A stretch of DNA of 14,881 nucleotides from an uncultured Clostridium sp. (GCA_946497905.1 CAMMMI010000042.1:1-14881); one strand, 5' to 3'. Positions 1 to 7,153 are shown, counted from the first letter of the stretch. Program-made: numbers and translations. Notes: generated from the letters alone by a model not told the origin.

Positions 1-415
1 CATCTTTATTTACTATATAACTTCTTCCACTATCTATATATTTTACTGTAAATGGACCTGTTCCACTTAATTCATAATCTATACCTTTTTGACCTATATT
101 AGTTGTTAATTCTTCTTCTAAATATTCTTCTTTTATTCCTTTTCCTTCATTTTTTGCTAACGCTCCTGTTGCTGATAATTTTACTTTTTCTTTTTCTTCT
201 GCTTCTTCTGTTTTCTGTTTTGCCGTTGTTGCCTTATTTAATATACCGTTTTCTCCTGTTAACATTGCTATACTTACTCCTGCCAATATCAATAACACTA
301 TTATTGTTATTACTAATGCTATTAATGTTATTCCTTTTACATATTTTTTATTTTTTCTTATGATTTTGTCTTTAGTTAATTCTTTACTTTGCTTTGTCTT
401 AATTTCTTCTTTCAC
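1..415 (-). CDS. Type IV prepilin-like protein, partial (3' end outside window)
   Basis: The minus strand is open from a GTG at 413-415 to the window edge (138 codons, no stop). The GTG is preceded by AGGGGA at about seven bases. Residues 1-27 are a long basic leader rich in Lys, then G28-ITLIALVIT begins a ~22-residue hydrophobic helix (to about residue 51), followed by the sequence LTGENGILNKAT and a charged Glu/Lys helix. This is the architecture of type IV pilin or pseudopilin precursors: cytoplasmic leader, prepilin-peptidase glycine, N-terminal transmembrane helix, then an extracellular domain. The usual Glu at +5 is Ala33 here. The family with the ITLIALVITIIVLLILAGVSI-type core is frequent in Clostridia. 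The substrate and assembly machinery are not in the window. The start lies about 435 bases downstream of the end of rplS and has its own promoter. Confident of the pilin-like class, not of function. Confidence 0.72.
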   Translation of the reverse strand, partial: MKEEIKTKQSKELTKDKIIRKNKKYVKGITLIALVITIIVLLILAGVSIAMLTGENGILNKATTAKQKTEEAEEKEKVKLSATGALAKNEGKGIKEEYLEEELTTNIGQKGIDYELSGTGPFTVKYIDSGRSYIVNKD

Positions 416-616
416 TTTATCTTCCCCTTTTCTTATGTTTTCATTTTTTGCTTTTTTTATACTTGTTTTCTATGATTTTCCATTTTATTTTGTAAATTGA
501 ACCTGTATTTTATCTCTAATCATTACAAATAAAATATGTATATAGCATTTTTTACAGGATATATAGTTTTCAAGGTTTTTTGTTTTTATAAAATGTATTC
601 ATCATTTACATTTTAA

Positions 617-645
617 ATTTTATCTTATCGTATTGTTTTTGTCAA
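617..645 (-). promoter_or_regulatory. Sigma-A-type promoter for the prepilin-like gene
   Basis: On the minus strand TTGACA (640-645), a 17-base spacer and TAAAAT (617-622). This matches the consensus in all of the -35 and five of six bases of the -10. Transcription would start near 610 and run through the prepilin-like gene. Confidence 0.6.
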
Positions 646-720
646 TGTTTTTCATTTCTTTTTTTGCTACTTTTTTATTTTTTATTTTTTCTTTTTAAGG
701 ATGAGTGCTAACTTGTCTTT

Positions 721-748
721 ATATGTATTTTCTTTTGAAAATACATAT
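721..748. repeat. Perfect 12-bp inverted repeat with TTTT loop
   Basis: ATATGTATTTTC (721-732), loop TTTT, GAAAATACATAT (737-748). It lacks a clean U-tract on the minus strand and is followed by TGTTTATTTTC on the plus strand. It could be a weak terminator or a protein-binding palindrome upstream of the prepilin-like gene. Confidence 0.45.
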
Positions 749-804
749 TGTTTATTTTCACTTTGAGCCTAAGTAACTTAAAGGTTCATATTGTTTCCTA
801 ATAG

Positions 805-852
805 AAAAAAAATTACCAATTTGGGACGTGTCCCCAAAATGGTAATTTTTTT
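805..852 (-). terminator. Intrinsic terminator of the ylxM-rplS operon
   Basis: A long hairpin with arms AAAAATTACC-ATTTGGGAC and GTCCCC-AAAAT-GGTAATTTTT and one or two bulges. On the minus strand it begins at the rplS stop codon (TAA at 851-853) and ends in a run of eight T. Both sides carry T-runs, so it could work in both directions. Its core GGGGACACGTCCC resembles the dispersed element at 3357-3410. Confidence 0.8.
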
Positions 853-1498
853 ATTCTGGTTTTTCTTCTACTTTTTCTACTGGTTCTTCTTTAACAGTAT
901 CAACTGTTTCTTGAACTTCTACTTTTTCTGTTTCAATTGCTGGTGCTTCTTCTGGAGCTTTTGCTTCGTTAGATTCTTTTTCTACTTTTTCTTCAGAAAC
1001 TGGTGTTTCTTCTGTTTTTGCAACTTCTTCTACTGGTGTTGTTTCTGTAGTATTTTCTTCTACTGTAGCACCTTCTTCAACAGTTTCAGTTTCTGCTGGT
1101 ACTGGCTCTTCTGCTAAGTCTTCTTTTATAACTATCTCTCTGTCCTCAATTCTTGCTCCTACTTTTTCTTTTGTCTTAGCTGATTTACCAACTCTGTCTC
1201 TTAAGTAGAATAGTTTTGCTCTTCTTGCTTTACCAACTCTTACTAGTTCTACTTTTTCTACTAATGGTGAATGTACTAAAAATGTTTTTTCTACACCAAC
1301 ACCATATGATATTTTTCTAACTGTAAATGTTTGGTTTACTCCTCCACCTTGTACTTTTATAATAATTCCTTCAAATACTTGGATTCTTTCTTTGTTTCCT
1401 TCTTTTATTCTTACGTGTACTCTAACTGTATTACCAACTTTTAATTCTGGTATTTTGTTCTTCAATTGTTCGTGTTCAATTGATTTTATAATATCCAT
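851..1498 (-). CDS. rplS: 50S ribosomal protein L19 with long acidic C-terminal tail
   Basis: Residues 1 to about 115 are a typical bacterial L19, a protein at the interface of the large and small ribosomal subunits: VGNTVRVHVRIKEG, QVFEGIIIKVQGGG, TFTVRKISYGVGVEKTF, then RRAKLFYLRDRVGKSAK. The start is set by GGAGG about nine bases upstream of the ATG. Most L19 proteins end near residue 115-120. This one continues to 215, and from about residue 127 the tail is dominated by Glu, Val, Thr and Pro with scattered Lys, which predicts a disordered acidic segment. It is the last gene of the ylxM-ffh-rpsP-khpA-rimM-trmD-rplS operon, 122 bases after trmD. The identity is certain; the tail's role is unknown. 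Confidence 0.97.
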   Translation of the reverse strand: MDIIKSIEHEQLKNKIPELKVGNTVRVHVRIKEGNKERIQVFEGIIIKVQGGGVNQTFTVRKISYGVGVEKTFLVHSPLVEKVELVRVGKARRAKLFYLRDRVGKSAKTKEKVGARIEDREIVIKEDLAEEPVPAETETVEEGATVEENTTETTPVEEVAKTEETPVSEEKVEKESNEAKAPEEAPAIETEKVEVQETVDTVKEEPVEKVEEKPE

Positions 1499-1620
1499 TT
1501 TAGAATTTCCTCCTTTTCTTTTTAATTGTCATGAATGTTACCCTACAGTTTTTAAATTTTATTTATATAATTATTTTACTTTTTTATTGAGTAACTATTT
1601 TTTATTTTCCTAATTGTTAT

Positions 1621-2283
1621 TTAATTTAACAAATCTGGTCTTTTCTTTTTTGTTATTTCAATAGATTTATCTCTCCTCCATTTTTCAATATTTTCATGAT
1701 GTCCTGAAAGTAATATTTCTGGGACTTTTTCTCCTTCAAATACTTCTGGTCTTGTATATTGCGGATATTCTAAAAGTCCATTTGAAAAACTCTCCTCTTG
1801 AATTGATTCTTGATTTATTACTCCTTCTATGTATCTACTTACACTATCTATTAATACCATAGCTGGAAGTTCTCCACCTGTTAATACATAGTCTCCTATA
1901 GATATTTCTTCATCTACTATTTTATCAAGAACTCTTTGGTCTATACCTTCATAATGACCACATAAAATTATTAAATGTTTTTGTTTTGATAAATCTTCTA
2001 TTTTTTTCTGATTTAATATATTTCCTTGTGGGGACATGTATATTACTTTTGCATTTTTATTTTCTATTGAATTATACGCATCATATACTACATCTGGTTT
2101 TATTACCATTCCAGCTCCGCCACCATATGGAGTATCATCAACTTTTTTGTGTTTATCTTTTGAAAAATCTCTAATATTTATTAAATTAATATCTATTAGT
2201 TGTTTTTCTTTTGCTTTTCCTATAATGCTTTGATCTAAAGTATCAAACATTTCTGGGAAAAGTGTCAAAACATCAAATCTCAT
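1621..2283 (-). CDS. trmD: tRNA (guanine-N1-)-methyltransferase TrmD
   Basis: TrmD methylates N1 of G37 next to the anticodon in tRNAs that read CNN codons, using S-adenosylmethionine, and so prevents +1 frameshifting. It is a SPOUT-fold dimer in the cytoplasm. Family signatures are all present: MRFDVLTLFPEMF at the start, DDTPYGGGAGM, CGHYEGIDQR, the knot region EEISIGDYVLTGGELPA, LLEYPQYTRP and LSGHHENIEKWRR near the end. The length of 220 residues is normal. I chose the ATG at 2281-2283 because GGAGG (2289-2293) sits five bases before it. An ATG at 2293-2295, overlapping the rimM stop as TAATG, would add four residues and cannot be excluded. It is tightly spaced and probably translationally coupled with rimM. 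Confidence 0.96.
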   Translation of the reverse strand: MRFDVLTLFPEMFDTLDQSIIGKAKEKQLIDINLINIRDFSKDKHKKVDDTPYGGGAGMVIKPDVVYDAYNSIENKNAKVIYMSPQGNILNQKKIEDLSKQKHLIILCGHYEGIDQRVLDKIVDEEISIGDYVLTGGELPAMVLIDSVSRYIEGVINQESIQEESFSNGLLEYPQYTRPEVFEGEKVPEILLSGHHENIEKWRRDKSIEITKKKRPDLLN

Positions 2284-2288
2284 CTTTT

Positions 2289-2293
2289 CCTCC
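2289..2293 (-). promoter_or_regulatory. Ribosome binding site deciding the trmD start
   Basis: GGAGG on the minus strand, five bases before the ATG at 2281-2283 and overlapping the alternative ATG at 2293-2295. It favours the shorter start, where the conserved TrmD N-terminus begins. Confidence 0.7.
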
Positions 2294-2294
2294 A

Positions 2295-2801
2295 TTATAT
2301 TAACCCTTTTATTAAATGAACCGTTATTTTTTTATTTTCTAAATCTATTTTCTTTATAACATCTGCTATTGCAGGTAAAAGAATTTGTTTTCCTAGTTCA
2401 TTTTTTACTACATATATGTCATTACTTCCAGTATTATAAATATCTTCTACATTTCCTAGTAAATTACCATCTTCTTCAAATACTTCTAAACCTAGTAAAT
2501 CAACAATATAGTATGTTCCTTCTTCTAATGGTTCTTCATTTTCTCTATCTCGTATTAGATAGTTTCCTTTAAGTATTTCTGCTTCTTCTATTTTATCAAT
2601 TCCTACAAATTTAATTAGTATAAGATTTTTGTGGTATTTTACTTGTTCTATTTCATATTCTTTTTTACTGTTTTTTGTTTTAACATATATTTTTTTTAAT
2701 TTTTCAAATTGTTCTATATCATCTGTGAATGGTTTTACTTTAACCATTCCTTTTATTCCAAATGTATTTACAATTTGACCAATTTCAAGATATTTTGCCA
2801 T
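2295..2801 (-). CDS. rimM: 16S rRNA processing protein RimM
   Basis: RimM assists maturation of the 30S subunit head, acting near protein S19 and the 3' domain of 16S rRNA. The N-terminal domain opens with LEIGQIVNTFGIKGMVKVKPFTDD, the standard RimM start. The C-terminal PRC-barrel is visible as YYIVDLLGLEVFEEDGNLLGNVEDI and ends with the motif KQILLPAIADVIKKID. At 168 residues it has the usual length. A GGAG site lies about eight bases upstream of the ATG. The gene follows khpA by 13 bases and its stop overlaps the first possible trmD start, so the three are read as one unit. Confidence 0.96.
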   Translation of the reverse strand: MAKYLEIGQIVNTFGIKGMVKVKPFTDDIEQFEKLKKIYVKTKNSKKEYEIEQVKYHKNLILIKFVGIDKIEEAEILKGNYLIRDRENEEPLEEGTYYIVDLLGLEVFEEDGNLLGNVEDIYNTGSNDIYVVKNELGKQILLPAIADVIKKIDLENKKITVHLIKGLI

Positions 2802-2814
2802 CTTTTTACTCCAA

Positions 2815-3045
2815 TTATCCTATAAACTCAACTGTAACTCTTTTTTGTTCTTTGCTAGCTGCAGCTTTCATTACTGTTCTGATTGATTTTGCAAGTCTAC
2901 CTTGTTTTCCAATTATTTTTCCCATGTCATTTTCTGCAACTTTAACTTCAAATACTATTGACTTTTCTCCTTCTAATTCTTTTATTTCTACTGCTTCTTT
3001 ATTATCTACTAAATTTAAAATTATTGTTTGTAATATATCTTTCAT
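2815..3045 (-). CDS. khpA: KH-domain RNA-binding protein KhpA
   Basis: A small single KH-domain protein of 76 residues. The RNA-contact loop is visible as GKIIGKQGRLAKSIRTV, the GxxG signature of the KH fold. KhpA (YlqC) proteins bind RNA, usually with the partner KhpB, and in Gram-positive bacteria influence cell elongation and division. Its position between rpsP and rimM is the conserved one. The start at 3043-3045 is set by GGAGG (3053-3057) at seven bases; an ATG at 3061-3063 upstream would add six residues but lacks a ribosome site of its own. Confidence 0.93.
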   Translation of the reverse strand: MKDILQTIILNLVDNKEAVEIKELEGEKSIVFEVKVAENDMGKIIGKQGRLAKSIRTVMKAAASKEQKRVTVEFIG

Positions 3046-3052
3046 TTCTATT

Positions 3053-3057
3053 CCTCC
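3053..3057 (-). promoter_or_regulatory. Ribosome binding site deciding the khpA start
   Basis: GGAGG seven bases upstream of the ATG at 3043-3045. It lies inside the longer alternative frame beginning at 3063, which argues against that start. Confidence 0.7.
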
Positions 3058-3109
3058 ATTCATTTATGTATTTGTAAGCTAATCTATATCTTTTGTTTAT
3101 TTAGCAAGA

Positions 3110-3340
3110 TTATGCTTTTTCTATTAATTTTTTTACTGTATCTGTTGGTTTTGCACCATTTTTAATCCATTTTTCTAATTTTTCTTTGTCTAATACTATT
3201 GTTGCTGGATCTGTCATTGGATTATATGTTCCTATTTGTTCTACTATTTTACCATCTCTTGGAGATCTTGAATCTGCAACTACTATATGATAAAATGGAT
3301 TTTTTTTCTTTCCTTGTCTTTGTAATCTGATTTTTACCAT
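3110..3340 (-). CDS. rpsP: 30S ribosomal protein S16
   Basis: S16 is a primary assembly protein of the small ribosomal subunit. The sequence starts MVKIRLQRQGKKKNPFYHIV, followed by VADSRSPRDGKIVEQIGTYNP, both diagnostic. The length of 76 residues is slightly short but within the family range. A strong AGGAGGTGA (3346-3354) lies upstream. A GGGGAC-type inverted element (3357-3410) ends only a few bases before this ribosome site, so it would be in the transcript leader between ffh and rpsP. Confidence 0.97.
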   Translation of the reverse strand: MVKIRLQRQGKKKNPFYHIVVADSRSPRDGKIVEQIGTYNPMTDPATIVLDKEKLEKWIKNGAKPTDTVKKLIEKA

Positions 3341-3544
3341 TTATTTCACCTCCTAGTTTGGGGACGTTCCTTTGTTCCCTAATATTAGGGATTATGGGGA
3401 CACTCCTCGCTATTTATTTATATAAAATTTAAAAATTTAATAACTAAATTTAAGAATTTATAATAATTATTTTATTTTGCATTTTTTTATTGTTTAATAT
3501 CAATTCTTATATTAATATCTTCCTTAAAATTCGTACTTTTGAAA
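3341..3544. other. ffh-rpsP intergenic region
   Basis: About 200 bases without a gene. The part next to rpsP carries the GGGGAC-signature palindromic element (3357-3410); the rest is low-complexity AT sequence with loose self-complementarity. No clear promoter was seen. Confidence 0.5.
3357..3410. repeat. GGGGAC-signature palindromic element (REP-like)
   Basis: Contains TTTGGGGACGTTCC, the perfect palindrome TCCCTAATATTAGGGA (3376-3391) and a second GGGGACACTCC. The same signature occurs in the terminator at 805-852. On the minus strand it would fold just ahead of the rpsP ribosome site. Confidence 0.5.
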
Positions 3545-4897
3545 CTAAAATTTAAAGTTTTTTAATGCATTTTCATCTATGCCACTCATTAATTTTTTCA
3601 TTCCACCTTTATTATTTTTCATTTTTTTCATCATTTTTTGTGTCATTTCAAATGATTTTATGAATTTGTTTATATCTTGCACAGTTGTTCCACTACCTTT
3701 TGCTATACGTTGCCTTCTGCTTGCATTTAAAAGCCTTGTATCTTGTTTTTCTTTTTTTGTCATTGAACAAATAATTGCTTCTATTTTACCAAATTCTTTA
3801 TCATCTACTTTTAAATCTTTTATTTGATTCATTCCTGGTATTAATTTTAATAAAGATGAAAATGAGCCCATTTTTTTCACTTGTCTTATTTGTGCTAAAT
3901 AGTCATCTAAATCTAATTCTTTTTTCTTTAACTGCTTTTCTAATTTTTCTGCTTGTTCTAAATCAAATGACTCTTCAGCTTTTTCTATTACAGATAAAAT
4001 ATCTCCCATTCCTAGAATTCTTTGTGCCATTCTATCTGGATGAAAAACTTCAATATCACTTAACTTTTCTCCTGTTGCTGCAAATTTGATTGGTCTTCCT
4101 GTAACTTTTTTTACTGAAAGTGCAGCACCACCACGAGTATCACCATCTAGTTTTGTTAAGACAATTCCATCTATCCCAAGTGCTTCGTTAAATTTTTCTG
4201 AAACATTTACAGCATCTTGACCTGTCATACTATCTACTACAAGCAATATTTCATGTGGCTTAACATTTGCTTTTAGATTTTTTAATTCATTCATTAATTC
4301 TTCATCTATATGTAAACGACCTGCTGTATCTAAGATTACAACATCATTTAATTTAGAAATTGCAACTGACATTGCTTGTCTTGCAATGTGTACAACATCC
4401 TTTGATGTTTCATTTGCAAATACTGGTATATTTAATTGCCCACCTACTACTTGTAATTGTTTGATAGCTGCTGGTCTATATATGTCACATGCTACTAATA
4501 ATGGCTTTTTACCTTGTTTTCTTAGTATATTTGCAAGTTTACCTGCTGTAGTTGTTTTTCCTGAACCTTGAAGACCTACTAACATTATTATTGTTGGAGG
4601 ATTTGGTGTAAAATTGATTTTGCTTTCTGTCCCTCCTAGTAATTCTACTAGTTCATCTTTAACTATTTTTACAACTTGTTGTCCTGGTGTTAATGATTTT
4701 AGTACATCTTGCCCAAGTGCTTTTTCTTGAATGGTTGCTATAAATTCTTTTACTATTTTATAATTTACATCTGCTTCTAAAAGTGCAAGTTTAACCTCTC
4801 TTAACATTTCTTTTAAATCAGATTCTGTTATTCTTGCTTTTCCTCTGATTTTTCTTGTTATTTCTTGTAATCTAGAAGATAGTCCTTCAAAAGCCAT
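3545..4897 (-). CDS. ffh: Signal recognition particle GTPase Ffh
   Basis: Ffh binds 4.5S/6S SRP RNA and the signal sequences of nascent proteins and brings ribosomes to the receptor FtsY at the membrane. The N domain covers about residues 1-90. The GTPase G domain shows the P-loop GLQGSGKTTTAGK (108-120), the insertion-box region CDIYRPAAIKQL, DTAGRL (190-195) and TKLDGD (248-253). The methionine-rich M domain follows, including RRQRIAKGSG, which contacts SRP RNA, and an MTQKMMKKMK stretch. The length of 450 is normal. The start, MAFEGLSSRLQ, is the standard one. It lies 38 bases after ylxM, a conserved pairing. The SRP RNA gene itself was not found in the window. Confidence 0.98.
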   Translation of the reverse strand: MAFEGLSSRLQEITRKIRGKARITESDLKEMLREVKLALLEADVNYKIVKEFIATIQEKALGQDVLKSLTPGQQVVKIVKDELVELLGGTESKINFTPNPPTIIMLVGLQGSGKTTTAGKLANILRKQGKKPLLVACDIYRPAAIKQLQVVGGQLNIPVFANETSKDVVHIARQAMSVAISKLNDVVILDTAGRLHIDEELMNELKNLKANVKPHEILLVVDSMTGQDAVNVSEKFNEALGIDGIVLTKLDGDTRGGAALSVKKVTGRPIKFAATGEKLSDIEVFHPDRMAQRILGMGDILSVIEKAEESFDLEQAEKLEKQLKKKELDLDDYLAQIRQVKKMGSFSSLLKLIPGMNQIKDLKVDDKEFGKIEAIICSMTKKEKQDTRLLNASRRQRIAKGSGTTVQDINKFIKSFEMTQKMMKKMKNNKGGMKKLMSGIDENALKNFKF

Positions 4898-4935
4898 AAT
4901 TCACAACTCCCATTCTTTTTTATTTTTTATTTATA

Positions 4936-5283
4936 TTATACTAAACAGTTTAGTTCTTTTTTTATGTTTTCTAAAACACTTGCTATTTGTTTGTCAGAAT
5001 AATCATTTTGAATTTTTGTTAGTTCTACTAAAACCTTTTCAATTTTCTTTTCTTGATTTAACGTCCTTTTCATAAACAATAGCTTTTCTTCGTATTCGAA
5101 AAGTTTTTTCTCCCCTTTCTTTATAATGTCTCTAACTGCTTGTCTTGTGATATTATTGTTTTCAGCTATTTCTGATAATGACAAGTCGTTATTGTAGTAG
5201 TCATCTAGAAATTCATATTGCTTGTTTGTTAATAATTTGCCATATAATTGGCATAATATACTTATTTGTACATTTTTTTCCAT
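4936..5283 (-). CDS. ylxM: YlxM family putative DNA-binding protein
   Basis: A 115-residue protein of the YlxM (UPF0122) family. Residues ~14-75 form a sigma-70 region-4-like helix-turn-helix: LTNKQYEFLDDYYNNDLSLS, then EIAENNNITRQAVRDIIKKG, then a charged helix. In other Firmicutes and mycoplasmas YlxM is encoded directly upstream of ffh and has been linked to the SRP pathway. It is the first gene of this operon, with an AGAGGT ribosome site and a sigma-A promoter about 35 bases upstream of its ATG. Confidence 0.93.
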   Translation of the reverse strand: MEKNVQISILCQLYGKLLTNKQYEFLDDYYNNDLSLSEIAENNNITRQAVRDIIKKGEKKLFEYEEKLLFMKRTLNQEKKIEKVLVELTKIQNDYSDKQIASVLENIKKELNCLV

Positions 5284-5317
5284 TTGACTACCTCTTTTCT
5301 TTTTGTAATGCTAATAT

Positions 5318-5346
5318 ACTTTACACTATTTTTTTTGATTTGTCAA
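5318..5346 (-). promoter_or_regulatory. Sigma-A promoter of the ylxM-ffh-rpsP-khpA-rimM-trmD-rplS operon
   Basis: On the minus strand TTGACA (5341-5346), a 17-base spacer and TAAAGT (5318-5323). The expected start near 5311 leaves a leader of about 28 bases before the ylxM ATG. Confidence 0.7.
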
Positions 5347-5391
5347 GTCTTTTTTTAAAATATCTCATTTAGTCAACTACAATTTGTTATG

Positions 5392-5615
5392 ATTCACGGC
5401 TATAGCAGACATAGTACAGCAATAAATATAGTATTTTTCGGTTCAATACATAATTTAAAAAATTCTAAATTAATTTTTTGGTGTCCTTTCACTTAGTCCT
5501 CGCTTCGCTCGACGTGAACATTACCCAAAAAATTAATAAAGAATTTTTAAAATTACTCCAATCACATTCAAAATACTATATTTATTGCTGTACTATGTCT
5601 GTTATAGCCGTGATT
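5392..5615. mobile_element. MITE-like long inverted repeat, no coding capacity
   Basis: Two arms of about 90 bases (5392-5481 and 5525-5615) are inverted copies of each other around a centre of about 43 bases. The outer 44 bases of each arm, beginning TCACGGCTATA and including CAGACATAGTACAGCAATAA, differ at one position. The inner parts, ending in ATTAATTTTTTGG, are also nearly identical, with a less similar patch of about 15 bases between. The centre contains CTCGCTTCGCTCG flanked by TTCAC and GTGAA. There is no credible gene. This fits a miniature inverted-repeat transposable element mobilised in trans; no transposase is in the window and target-site duplications are not obvious. A structured RNA or strong bidirectional terminator is the alternative. 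Confidence 0.7.
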
Positions 5616-5646
5616 AATAGCTGTAATTTTCAATATAAGACATTTT

Positions 5647-5877
5647 TTACATTAATTCAAAACGGTATTTTTGTTTGATTTCTGGATATTTTTCATGGTC
5701 AACTTCTGATAAAAACATTTCTAATGGTCTTGCCCAAATCTCGTTATCGTCATCATGTGTATATATTACCATGTCTTCATTTGTTTCTGAATGTTTTGCA
5801 ATGCAAATTATTTTATGTATTGTTCCTTTAAAATGCTTATATACTTGCCCTTCTTTCACTTCTCGTTTTTCTTCCAT
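5647..5877 (-). CDS. DUF1653 domain protein
   Basis: A 76-residue protein that is almost entirely a DUF1653 domain: GQVYKHFKGTIHKIICIAKH, SETNEDMVIYTHDDDNEIWA, RPLEMFLSEVD. The family is widespread in bacteria and has no established biochemical role. The start at 5875-5877 is chosen because GGAGG (5888-5892) lies ten bases upstream; a longer frame starting at 5898 would place that ribosome site inside the gene. It lies 78 bases downstream of the HD-domain gene on the same strand and may share its transcript. Confidence 0.85.
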   Translation of the reverse strand: MEEKREVKEGQVYKHFKGTIHKIICIAKHSETNEDMVIYTHDDDNEIWARPLEMFLSEVDHEKYPEIKQKYRFELM

Positions 5878-5887
5878 TATATGATTA

Positions 5888-5892
5888 CCTCC
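5888..5892 (-). promoter_or_regulatory. Ribosome binding site deciding the DUF1653 gene start
   Basis: GGAGG, part of AAAGGAGGTAA, ten bases upstream of the ATG at 5875-5877. It favours this start over the ATG at 5896-5898. Confidence 0.65.
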
Positions 5893-5955
5893 TTTCACTT
5901 TTTTATAATTTTATTATTGTTATCAAACATTTCTTAGTATTAATGCTATAAATTA

Positions 5956-7008
5956 TTAAAATTTAAAGTCCATATATGCATATTTTTTAGGTTCAAAATT
6001 TAATATACTATCAATATCTTGTTTAGCAGTATTTGATAATTGGCTAATTCTTATATATTTATTATCTTGTTTTACTAATGGATTTATATACCTTTTTTTA
6101 GCATTTATACTAACACAATATTTATCCTCAACAAACACATCACTTTCATGTATTATTGTAGCATTTTTCCAATATCTATAACATTCAGATATTTTTTTAT
6201 CTTTATTGTTTTCTATCATATTTATTATCTCTTTTTCTGATAGCTGGTATAAATCATTTTTGTTGATAATATTTCTTTCAGCCATTTTTTTAATTATATC
6301 AGCTAAAAATTGCATTGATAGTTTAGTTTTATTCAATATATATGTTATGGATAACATTCTCATATTTTCAACAAATTTTTTAGCTATTTCTTTATCTTTA
6401 AATCCAAGTTCTTGAATACCATTTTCATTTTTTTGTATTTCTATATTTTGGTAAATTTCTTTTATTTCATCTAATGTCCATAGTTTCTTTACCACTCCCA
6501 TACCATTTGAAAGTGTATATTCTAATCTATCACTTGATAATTGTGGTGTATCATTATCTGCAATAGGATATATATGATAATCATCTATTTCCTCTACTTT
6601 TATTCCATCTCTATTTAATAGCTCCATTATCTCTTTTGAATTTTTAATAATTTTAGTTGTTAATTCTTCTGTCGATTCTTGTTTCTCATAATCTCCATTT
6701 AAAAAATCAATACAATGTTTAAATGCTGGTGTTGCTATATCATGAAAAAGTCCAGATAAAGTTTGTTTCTTATCTTTGGTAAAATTCCATATTATCAATG
6801 ATACTGCTACACTATGGTCTAAACTTGAGTACCATATTTCATTATTAAATAATTTAGAATAAAAAGTACCACAAGTTACACTAATGCCTGATTGTTTCTG
6901 CATTTCTGGTGTGTTTATATAGTCATTTAAAAAGTCTGGTATTTCATCTGATAGTATATTAAAATATTCTTTTATTGTTTCGTTTAAATTTTCAAAATAA
7001 TTGTTCAT
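5956..7008 (-). CDS. HD-domain phosphohydrolase-like protein
   Basis: A 350-residue soluble protein. The metal-binding pattern of the HD superfamily is visible: His65 (SSLDHSVAVS), His89-Asp90 (LFHDIATPAFKH) and a distal Asp160 (SSDRLEYTLSNGMG). HD proteins are metal-dependent phosphohydrolases acting on nucleotides or on phosphorylated or cyclic compounds; the spacing here recalls dGTPase-like members, but the substrate cannot be read from the sequence. The last ~150 residues are Lys/Ile-rich and helical, with no recognisable domain. GGAG lies about eight bases before the ATG. It is preceded by the hairpin at 7154-7200 and followed by the DUF1653 gene. Confident of the fold, not of the role. 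Confidence 0.82.
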   Translation of the reverse strand: MNNYFENLNETIKEYFNILSDEIPDFLNDYINTPEMQKQSGISVTCGTFYSKLFNNEIWYSSLDHSVAVSLIIWNFTKDKKQTLSGLFHDIATPAFKHCIDFLNGDYEKQESTEELTTKIIKNSKEIMELLNRDGIKVEEIDDYHIYPIADNDTPQLSSDRLEYTLSNGMGVVKKLWTLDEIKEIYQNIEIQKNENGIQELGFKDKEIAKKFVENMRMLSITYILNKTKLSMQFLADIIKKMAERNIINKNDLYQLSEKEIINMIENNKDKKISECYRYWKNATIIHESDVFVEDKYCVSINAKKRYINPLVKQDNKYIRISQLSNTAKQDIDSILNFEPKKYAYMDFKF

Positions 7009-7153
7009 TTTGTTTTCTCCTCTTTCCTTTATAACTTTATAATTTTTGTTTTAATATGTCATATTATATTAAATTTTGTTTATTAATCTTATTTTTTACT
7101 CTATCATATCATAAAAATTTTTTTAATTCTACATTTTTATGTAATATAAATAA

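Larger units (their letters stand above)
416..804. other. Intergenic region between rplS and the prepilin-like gene
   Basis: About 390 very AT-rich bases with no convincing gene on either strand. They hold a minus-strand sigma-A promoter (617-645), which implies a leader of about 195 bases for the prepilin-like gene, and a perfect 12-bp inverted repeat (721-748). I saw no conserved riboswitch core in the leader. Confidence 0.6.
5284..5646. other. Intergenic region with ylxM promoter and MITE-like repeat
   Basis: About 360 bases without a gene. It holds the ylxM promoter (5318-5346) and the 224-bp inverted repeat (5392-5615). Only about 30 bases separate the repeat from the end of the DUF1653 gene. 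Confidence 0.75.

Noticed and set aside
103..363. Leucine-rich open frame on the plus strand near the left edge
   Set aside because: It is the antisense of the prepilin-like gene; its run of Leu comes from reading AT-rich coding DNA on the wrong strand.
416..610. Long leader of the prepilin-like gene as a c-di-GMP riboswitch
   Set aside because: Pilin genes in Clostridia can be under c-di-GMP riboswitches, but no conserved GEMM-I or GEMM-II core sequence is visible; the leader is plain AT-rich sequence.
4898..5390. Signal recognition particle RNA gene near ffh
   Set aside because: No SRP RNA-like helix or conserved GGAA tetraloop core was found here or elsewhere in the window.
5392..5615. 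The inverted repeat as a tRNA or rRNA fragment
   Set aside because: There is no cloverleaf, no CCA and no rRNA-like motif; the arms are simply inverted copies.
5478..5678. A 66-codon open frame crossing the inverted repeat
   Set aside because: It spans the repeat centre, the right arm and the end of the DUF1653 gene on the other strand, has no ribosome site and a composition unlike a protein.
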